Shown here: piece by piece, positions 55,572 to 64,000 of the stretch
How positions within the stretch are numbered: position 1 is the first letter of the stretch
How the letters are laid out: each line of letters begins with the position of its first letter
NCBI GenBank assembly: GCA_933207985.1
Contig: OW240913.1
Span: 263,242,862 to 263,306,861 of the forward strand
Source of the DNA: Pelobates cultripes
Lineage: Eukaryota; Chordata; Amphibia; Anura; Pelobatidae
DNA: 64,000 nucleotides
Direction: 5' to 3'
The notes under the pieces: generated by a model
Told to the model about the DNA's origin: nothing
The model's database searches: none
What the model saw: the letters and a program-made list of their open reading frames with translations, nothing else
Position numbers and translations under genes: made by a program

Positions 55572-56485
55572 AACAGAGCTCCAGTACTCCAACCGAGTAC
55601 CTCAGTTGATGGATGCTTCTAGTGCTTCCCGAGACTCCAAGCACTCCACTTGACACCATCAGCACTGCAGACCGATCCTCTCTTCCTGCAGAGAGTGAAG
55701 CTGGAACAAGCTCTTAAAAGAGCTTTGTGATTAAAGCTAGGGGAGTATATAGAGTATAGCAATCCCCCAGTGTAAATGCAGCCTTTTCCCCCCACACATG
55801 AGACGAGGCTCTATGTTGAGAGTAAAACAAGAAGTCAGCAGTCTGAGGGTTTATTGGCACTTATATGCAACTTTTCCCACAAGGTTACCACCCACGTGGT
55901 CTTGTGGAACAACTAATCAAAACATTACAATACAGTCAAACTCTCTCATTCATTCCAGCAAAATCATCCCCTCTGCCTGTGATAGAATTACTGTACCCAA
56001 TGGGCTAATGTAATTATCACAGGCAGGAAAATAGTTTTACACAATATTCATAACTTTAAAAGTATACATCACATTCACATAAAACTTACATAGTCTGAAC
56101 CAGCATACGCAGTATACAAACATGTGTCAAAATCATACAAATTGGTCCAGAAGTTCAAAAGTTAGATGGAAGTCCTTTTTGACCGACTGCAAGCATGGCT
56201 TTCCTGCCCCAAACCAGTTCCACAGAGTTAGGCTGTGCAGCCAGTCTATCTTCTCCTCTATCCTGGAGATAATTGGCTTAACTGGGTGTGGTAATCTCCA
56301 TTCACAACAGCAGCAAAAATACACAAAAATACATAATTCCCATTCCACTGAACAGAACCCTCACATTCATCATTCATCCCCAGATGGCTTGGATCTGAGC
56401 GTTCAATATATCCAAACAGCGCTCAGATCCCACGAACAGAATTAAATCGCCATGGGGTTAAAGTTTAGCACGGGCTGAACCTTAA
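55572..56485 (-). repeat. LTR of the 35.7-kb family
   Basis: The plus strand begins AACAGAGCTCCAGTACTCCAACCGAGTA, the inverse of the 3' end of 35701-36731. It ends past the shared GGATCTGAGCGTTCAATATATCCAAACAGCGCTCAGATCC block. The last ~100 bp of the family is missing or diverged. A minus-strand AATAAA lies near 55850. Confidence 0.65.
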
Positions 56486-57168
56486 GTTATAGAGTAGGGA
56501 AGGATATATATGAATATGAACATCGTTTTGTCCCTGCTGACTTAGAACATGTAATCTTAGGATTGGAAATAGGTGTAGAATTGGGCTTTTTAAAAGGACC
56601 ACAAATGTCAGTAAGATATCTTCATCTCAATGAGGTGGTCTGGCTGCAGTTTGTTTTTTCCATTTCAAACCTTCAATGTAAAACAGATAACTTAGGAAGA
56701 ATTCAAAGAGATAATCACTTAGGTAGTGCATAGGCATAAAATATATTTAAAAAAAAAAAAAACCCGAAAACTCCCAAAATAAGCTCTGTTGGGTTTCTAT
56801 ATGGATAATATTCTGAGAAGCAAATAACATGTGTTTTATCTTTCTGGTAGCCAAACTAGCTGTAAGTAGGAATTGGACAATTTAGGAGTGTTACTCTCTA
56901 TTAATATGATGGGCAATATGGCACACTAAAAGGGGATACTGAGCAATGTTGTCAGTACGGATGATGGGCCTAATATAGATACGCTTGCTTTGCTAAAAAG
57001 TTATCTAGAGATCGTTAATAGTGGGAATGTTATTGTTTTAAGTAACTGCAACTGAAAATGAACTGCCCCTCCCCTCCCAAACACCTGCTTATCTGGTTCA
57101 CTGCAGTTGCTGCAGAATTGTGAAGGTTATTGAAACCACAGAAACTAAATGGCTCCAGGTGTAATTTT
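56486..57168. other. Spacer, MITE-like scrap
   Basis: AAAAGGACCACAAATGTCAG and ATGAGGTGGTCTGGCTGCAG (56595-56650) echo the end of the 27.5-kb MITE. Too little remains to define an element. Confidence 0.35.
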
Positions 57169-57400
57169 TACTGTATGAGTGTTTGACAGCCATTGGTTTG
57201 CATTATTGTGCTATGTATAAAAGATGACCTTACTTCTACTAAACTAGAGCATAGTTTGTTCTTACACTCGTGTCTGTGTCTTATTCTGTTCTCCAAGTTC
57301 GTTGGCGAAGATCCAGATTCCAGAAGTCTGTTTAGCTTATCAGCCGCAAATTGGGTATCCCATGTGAGGTGAAGCACCTATTACCATTGTTTGGCACTTT
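57169..57400. other. LTR-like promoter scrap
   Basis: GTATAAAAGATGACC followed by CTCGTGTCTGTGTCTTATTCTG and GGGTATCCCATGTGAGG looks like the TATA, R and U5 part of a retroviral-type LTR. No boundaries or second copy found in the window. Confidence 0.3.
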
Positions 57401-60400
57401 TTTTTTTTACTTGTACTGAGACCAGTGTTAAACAGACTCTTTGCCCCTAAAACATCCCCTTAATGAAGTGGGTAGTAGAATCCCTGGGCACCTTCTTTAC
57501 GTACTGTGTTAAAGTGGCACTGGCAATGCCCACTCCCCAATCCAAAAGGAGTATGTCAAAAAGATAAGATCTTTATGAAATACTAACATTGACTGTGTTA
57601 GAATTTCACTGAAATTTCAACCCAGTCAAAATATATACTAAGACAAAGTAGGGACACCAGCTCGTAGCACCCTATAGTGCCAGGAGATAAGAGGTATTAT
57701 GAGGAAGAAGATGACATTGGCAGTGAAGGGCAGGTTCAGGTAACTAAAACTCTTTGTAAACATATAAAGGCACATACCTGGCACCAATACAGATTCAATG
57801 CACATATTATTGTATGCTCAAATCTTTAAAGTAATGTTTAGCAGAATGCTGCTCCAAAAGCCTTTCTCCGTAGCCATACCCCCTCATGAAAGGAAGACTT
57901 GCAGGGTATGCACATGGATCGTTCCATGACAGCACAAAGTGAGCTGCTTTTAATTCCGAACCTGGTTTCAGGCAGTCAGAGAAACCGTAATGTGTGTCTC
58001 CATGGATGTTTTCTGCTAATACAGACTGATTTGTGGTTCAAACCACTCAGGGCTATCAGTGGCTGAGCTGTATGGATACATTTGATAAGGAAATCTTTTA
58101 TGAAGAGATAGGTGTGGACTAAGGAGTCGGGCTTATGTGGCAGTATTCTGCAAAACATTTTTTGGTGTGCACAATTTATAAATATTTGAGGACGCAAAAA
58201 AATAAAACAAAATCCTGCATTTTAATAAGGCCAAAATCTTTATGAATGCGGTAGCTGTATTGGTGCCAGTCTGTCCCTTTAACACTATCTGTTTGTCATT
58301 TTAATTGAGACTCGGGTAAGAAATTATGTTTATTGGTAAAATAGTGATTCTAGTTTTGAATGTAAACTTTTGTTTAAGATACTAGACATTATTAATAAAT
58401 TGTGTTGTGAGCAACTCATTCAATAAAAGAAGGATGTTCCAAATGTTCCAAATGTAAATAAAGTTATAACACATCTATTGTTTTTCCTGGAATTAATAAA
58501 ACAGTTTATTTATGTATTTTGACTTCATGTGGTTTGAAATATCTAGCAGGGCAATCTTTGAGTTGTAATTTGAGTTGTTATATGAATGGATTTGATATTA
58601 ATTGGAATGTCACATAAACTCCCACAAGAATTCCACTATAATTAAACATCAGCTAATTGTACCAATAAAAGAAATTGTTAGTCATAAAAAGGGTAAAACT
58701 GGAACATTTCCGTATACTGGAGTCATTGTTGCAATTATGTTTTATTTATGGTTCAAAAGAAAATGAGAGCTTCTTTAGTGTCATTCAGCCATATAATATA
58801 CCCTCTTTCACATTTAATGGTCTTTAAATCATTATGCAAATTGACATTGTCTGGCAGATTTGATATCTAATGTGCAGGATGGTTCAAAGCAGTGAACTTG
58901 AGAGTTTATAGGACTTGGAGACTTAAGAACTGAAATATTTGTTCCATAAAGCCTATTACCATCTTAAAAGACACTTTTGAGTGAGTTGTCCAAGTATGGT
59001 ATATCCTAATGATAAGACATGTTTATATATTCTTAAAAGAAAACCTTTAAACATTTTGCTGAGCATTTAATGTAAATCTAAAATTAATAAACATTGAATT
59101 CTAATAATAAAGGATTCCAGCCTGATTTGCAATTATACTATTTACTAAAGCCAAATAAGGTCTAAATTCACTTATTCCATGCATTGCCTACTCTTCAAAA
59201 AGACAATTTTCCAATCACTCAAATTTACTAGGCTTGACTGCTGATATTCCTCATGTTTGACCTTTTTCAAAGCTCTATTTTCCCTATTCTGCAATTTCTG
59301 GCCATTATAATAATTTAGATAGCAACAATAAATTGTCAGGATATGAGTGAATCCTCTGTAAGATATGTTTGCTACCTACCAAAGGCATAGTGGGAAAGAT
59401 AGAAAGGTGTATTACCAGAACGTAGGGTAGATATAGGAACCAATACTAACACAATTCAAGGTAACGCTAAAATTAGAGAGGAAAATCTCTAATATAGGAC
59501 AAGCTAAGCTCAGTCAGGTACACTTGGGTCAGGTACACTGAAATAAGGACTAGGACTTGTGGTCAAGAACCTACCCAAGTCAAAACACAATAAACAGGAT
59601 AGATAAGCTCATGTCATGAACAGTCAATCAGAAATAGTAGTATAATGCTCTTAAGGGCTATGAGATGTTGCAAAAGGGCACAGGTACAAAGATCATGGAC
59701 GGTTATGTAGGTCCATGCCCTTGCACTACTAGTGCATACATGCCGAGTCAGATAAGACCCCAGCACCAAAAGTAGATAAGAAGAGCAAAAGTCACACTTC
59801 ACATTACTTTAGTTGTTGCCAGAATGACATGATTGTGCCTAGAATGTAGCTGTGTCGATGCTGTTGTGATTGTAAATGACTTGACACAGCTGTGTCAAAA
59901 TCAGAGAAAGATAGCTGGATTCACCCAGCTGCATCAAAATTTAAACTAGAACCAGTTATCTGGGACTGTGGCTGAGTTGACGGAGATAAACCAGAATCGG
60001 TGAGTCTCCTTTCACAATTACTGAGAGTTGTACCCTTTCAGCAATGCAGTGTCTTGGGTTTACTGCAGAAACTCTTCTGGGTTGTCTTCTAATGCAATGC
60101 ATCACTTTTAAAACCATTACTTTCATATACGAGTTTGTTTTTCATACACACACTTCACCAACATTTTATGACATCTGTGTAATTATTAATCTTTTGAGCA
60201 TGCCCGTACAGTTAAGCATTTCTGATAGGGTCTTCATATTTTGTTGCTCTGGCAAACTTTTAATATTTTTGAGAATAGATCTGCCAGGTTTACAACTGGG
60301 TAATCCTTTTGTCTGACAAAATCTCAGAGAGGTTGAAATGTTGGCCCTTTCTTAGAGCACTACTAATGAAAGGACTTGCCTTCACCTTCCTTAAATGGAA

Positions 60401-62790
60401 GTGCTCCCTAATTTAATTTATAAGAGAAATGAATAAGCAAGTACATAACTGTAATGTTGTAGGCTATAATAGCCATTTCAGACATACCAGTAACCTTCGC
60501 TGCTATAATATATTTACACTATTTAAACCACTCTCAAAGCAGGTTAAATGTTTAGTAACAATGTGTACTAACAGAGTCTAAACTAGAATGGAAACGTATT
60601 TTACAGTTTAAGTGAGATCGTTGTTTTGCACATACCTAAGCAAAACATTTCTCTCAAGAGATAAATACTTAAAGCTTGAAAAATAACCATTTCTTTAACT
60701 TTTTTAGGTTTAATCTGATTTTAATATAATCAGTTCTAATGTCGTTAACATCTCAGTTTACTGTAGCATATCAATTTGCTAATTAGATCGGAACTGATTG
60801 ATGTGCTTACTATGATAACTGGAGAGGAAAGTTACACGCTAGTCTTTACGAGGGGCTAGAATTAGGCTGTTCAAGAGTAATGAAGTGACAAATATTGCTA
60901 CACTGTTAATAATAATGATGCAAATATTTTCACATAATAGGCAAGAAGACTGTAATTAATCTACTATTTCATGCACTGTAAAAACATAATTTATATAATG
61001 CTGAGAATAATCAAAGATCACAGTAGTATGTGATGAGCAGGAATTGTCTCTACCAATAACAATAAATCTAGGATATATAAAAAGTATATTCCACTCATAT
61101 ATTTTTCATAAATTATGATTTTCCCAAAGCAACACAGACAGACAATGTTGTTCTGCAATTTGAGTTCTATATGAAGGCATTGTCTGTGGAACATTTATAT
61201 GGATATTGTTCAGTCAGATGTTTAAATATGGTGTGCCTAGTTATATTCATATTTATCTCTTGGACTTGGAATCATGCTTTCAAGAAGGAAAATATTTTCT
61301 TGTGATATCCCTCTCCTTGGTATTCAATCCTACCAGCCTGCCCATAATCTTTTCTCTTTCAAATGAAAAGGAAGTACACAGACATATTTTGGTCATATCA
61401 GGGTGCCTGCAAACAGGAAAGGCCAGCTCCCAAATGACAAGGCTTGACAGAGGCATAGATAATAGACAATGTCTATTTTCTGTACTTCTGAATAAAGGCC
61501 TACTCTGAAGGATTCTAGTTTTACTATGACATGGGTCCATGGCCTTCTCTATGTTTAACAATAATGCTACATCAGAAGGATGCTGACAGCATTGTCTGCC
61601 TGCTGTCAACTGATGATCAATACGGACAGAACTGTCATTGTCTATTTTGGATATCTTGTGCTGGGCTGGATAATGATGCCCCAATCACCCTGTCGGAAGT
61701 GGCAATACACCTCTGACAGCAAAGGCCTAAACGCTCTATGTGCAGTGTGTGCACTGGAGCCAATTAAGGCACTTGTACTTGTATCTGCGGTGCAGTGGTG
61801 TGGCTTCTATCTGGAGGAAAGTATGGACTGACTATTAGTGGCTCTGCTCCTCAACTCCCCACCGCTTCTGGCTCAGTCCTGACTCCTGCCATGCTTCTGG
61901 TTGCTTCTCATCATGAGGCTCTGTTCACCAGACTCCCATGTTTCCATATGAGTGGCCAGCTGCACCACAAAGATAACCAGACACAGAGGGGGGATTGTGC
62001 CACTCCAGCCTGAGAGACAGCTGAGCCAGCCTATAGCCCTGCTGCAAAGTATCATAAGTAAACTTACCACTGAAGTTCTGACATGCATGGCAAATGATTT
62101 AAGAGTACCGGAGCTTCAGTGATTTCACATGCCATAATTCTCACTGCCATTTTGGAGGCTCTTACCTAGGTTAGCCTCCATTGTGTGTAAGATCATCATT
62201 TTCCTTTTTGATTTTTAGATCATTGCATTAAAAATGATACAAATTCTAAATACCTACCCTTTTAAGTAGATATTATAATTTTATTGTGTCATACCTTTCA
62301 AGTCCCTCTTTAGGAGGCACAGTCCATATTTTGGGCCCAAATCCATCTGTCCCTCCTTTTCTATCCTAATGTCCCCTTAATTGATGTGTCTGAGTGTATA
62401 ACAGAGCTCCAGAGCAATAATACTCAGAGTGATTGGTCTTTAAACTACAATAAATGTGTTTAGAAATCAGTTTGTGAAAAGATATATTGTGCAAATTACA
62501 TTTTAGTTGCATAAATTGTTTTTAGTAAGTCACACCCCCACTCACACCTCTAAAATGATAGTGTCCCTCTATCCATTTGAAATGTCGCAAAGTATGTAGC
62601 TTCATAAGAGGTACCTCTCAAAACACAAGGCTTTGTTTAATAATTGCTTAATATTTATTTTTAGTATTTTTAATATTTATTAGTCATATGCCATTGTCAA
62701 TCATTCACATTATTTAAAGATTGTGAATTTATTATGTACCATAATAAGTTAGATATGTCACCAGGTCAGGTGTGTTGTCTTGTGGTCTTT
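57401..62790. other. AT-rich intergenic DNA, nothing recognised
   Basis: No ORF over about 134 codons, no recognisable domain and no repeat ends. 61200-62100 is somewhat less AT-rich with overlapping frames on both strands (61280-61684 minus, 61206-61831 plus), but none shows a domain. Confidence 0.5.
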
Positions 62791-62792
62791 AT

Positions 62793-62826
<34 letters not shown>
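62791..62826. repeat. (ATA)n microsatellite
   Basis: About 11 uninterrupted trinucleotides. Confidence 0.95.
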
Positions 62827-62827
<1 letters not shown>

Positions 62828-63896
62828 GTATTCCACTTAACATTATTTTTATTTTTATTTTTTTTACTTGTGCACAGGGTAAACATCCTTGTCATTTTTT
62901 TCTTCTAATTTATTTTATGCGTAGCTGGATAATTTTCGTTTAGGATATTTTAATTTATTTTATTTTTTTCTAAAAAAAATGCCCTTTTGCAGCTCTCTAA
63001 ATAAAAATGCCCTGTGGTATAGTAGCAGCAAGATAGCAACACCTGTTTCTACGCTGATATGCTTCCTTGCCAAAAGCCATGTCACTGATCCAGCACTATG
63101 CCCTGATCTAAAGTCTCACATGTTTTACTCTTCAGCTCTAGCATGTTTGGAAATATGAAAATGTGTCACAATTTCACATACAACAAGATGGTTGGATGAT
63201 TCATATGTATATATTTATAACAATGAACAATGCATTTTTTTCATTTTCCAGTATCCTAAAAATATATTCCAAAATATAATTATTATTTACTACTAAAGAC
63301 AATCTCTCACATGTTTTTTTTTTTTTTTACTAAAATAAGAATACAAATGCTTATCAGGAGAAAAATTAAGGTAGCACTACAAAATGCTCTGGTGCATAAA
63401 CATGGGCTACACAGAGCTTTATTTGAAGGACAAGTAACATTAATAGATGTTTCAAGTTACCCCTTTATCAATGCCAAATAAAACTGCATGATGGCAGCTT
63501 TTAGTGCTACCTTCATTTTTCCACATTTGTATTTGGCGTACCTTGCTTTGAGCAACAGTGGGAAAGGCTAGCAGCACAGAGTAAGTCTTTGTGGATAGTT
63601 TTGTTTATATTTTGGGTACTAAAGTAACTCCACCATGTGTTTATGTGACAACAGTGAGAATTCAAAGTGAATTTAAATTTTAAAATAAAAAAAGTCAAAC
63701 TTGGAAAATTCTCTAAGTTGTACATTCAGTCTGGCTACTCTAGTTGTAATTTTGAAATTCAATTTAAATTTACACTAGTAAGTAATCCTGATATCTGCAT
63801 GATATTTTGTACAGAAAAGTGAAAACTAAAAGAAGTATAGAATATATTCCTCACTAGGTAAGCTGATGTACACATACTACTATCGCTAATTTCCAT
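62827..63896. other. AT-rich spacer, nothing recognised
   Basis: A T run lies at 63316-63329. The 63470-63545 region (GCTTTTAGTGCTACCTTCATTTTTCC) is unassigned. No gene seen. Confidence 0.45.
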
Positions 63897-64000
63897 TTAA
63901 AGGCACTGTCAGCTCTCCTCCCCCAGTGACGTCACGGAGGAGGCATGGCCAATCCAACATATTCAAAAACTCTCCATAGGAAAGCATTAAAGTCAGTGCT
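63897..64000. mobile_element. MITE left end, cut by the window edge
   Basis: TTTAAAGGCACTGTCAGCTCTCC, then CCATAGGAAAGCATT, follow the style of the 27.5-kb MITE, which also contains CCATAGGAAAGCATT (27726-27740). The right half is outside the window. Confidence 0.5.

Noticed and set aside
61206..61831. Overlapping ORFs of 60-134 codons on both strands
   Set aside because: No known domain, and both strands are equally open. I cannot support a gene.
1..64000. CRISPR arrays, rRNA, tRNA genes, bacterial operons
   Set aside because: None seen. The direct repeats here are transposon or satellite repeats, and the only tRNA-like sequence is the retroviral primer site complement.

Overview
The window looks like a gene-poor stretch of a large vertebrate genome, most likely an anuran amphibian. 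The repeats point that way: CR1/L2, Tx1/L1 and Penelope-like (PLE) retroelements, a DIRS/Ngaro-like tyrosine-recombinase retrotransposon, Tc1 elements, TTAA-flanked MITEs and hammerhead-ribozyme repeats. The species call is inference. I found no host protein gene, rRNA, tRNA gene or CRISPR array.

Layout. 1-9608 is an almost complete gamma-like endogenous retrovirus on the plus strand: the last 8 nt of the 5' LTR, a tRNA-Gly primer site, a long non-coding leader, gag (broken once), an intact readthrough pol, env (broken once at the SU/TM boundary), a polypurine tract and the 3' LTR. 12497-15124 is a minus-strand L1-type unit with ORF1 but no ORF2, bounded by 10-bp target-site duplications (TSDs), with a Gypsy-like solo LTR (12638-13270, TSD ATAAC) nested inside. 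15.6-17.2 kb holds Tc1 and L1 relics, a small TTAA MITE and a 190-bp tandem array. 17231-23043 is a minus-strand YR retrotransposon with A1-internal-B1-A2-B2 split direct repeats. 23731-26223 is a Tc1 element with two nested insertions. 27504-27977 is a MITE built as a chain of hairpins. 32059-35180 is a minus-strand CR1/L2-type LINE carrying a retrozyme-like tandem hammerhead array (33348-34177) and a PLE foldback (34444-35043), both with TSDs. 35701-36731 is a solo LTR (TSD ATGGG) whose family recurs at 25.4 kb and 55.6 kb. 37085-39780 is a 5'-truncated L1/Tx1 ORF2. 39.9-46.0 kb is PLE territory: one broken PLE gene (RT plus GIY-YIG) and several inverted PLE termini. 47.4-52.0 kb holds three LINE 3' ends and a 749-bp TTAA MITE. 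From 52.8 kb on there is little recognisable beyond one LTR and simple repeats.

The nested insertions give a relative chronology (for example half-L1 before the Gypsy LTR, and the LINE before the retrozyme and PLE insertions). The clearest unusual signal is the hammerhead theme: canonical CTGATGA...GAAAC cores occur in a 326-bp tandem repeat inserted with a 23-bp TSD, and related motifs sit at several PLE ends. This fits metazoan retrozymes mobilised by PLE machinery, and it can be tested.
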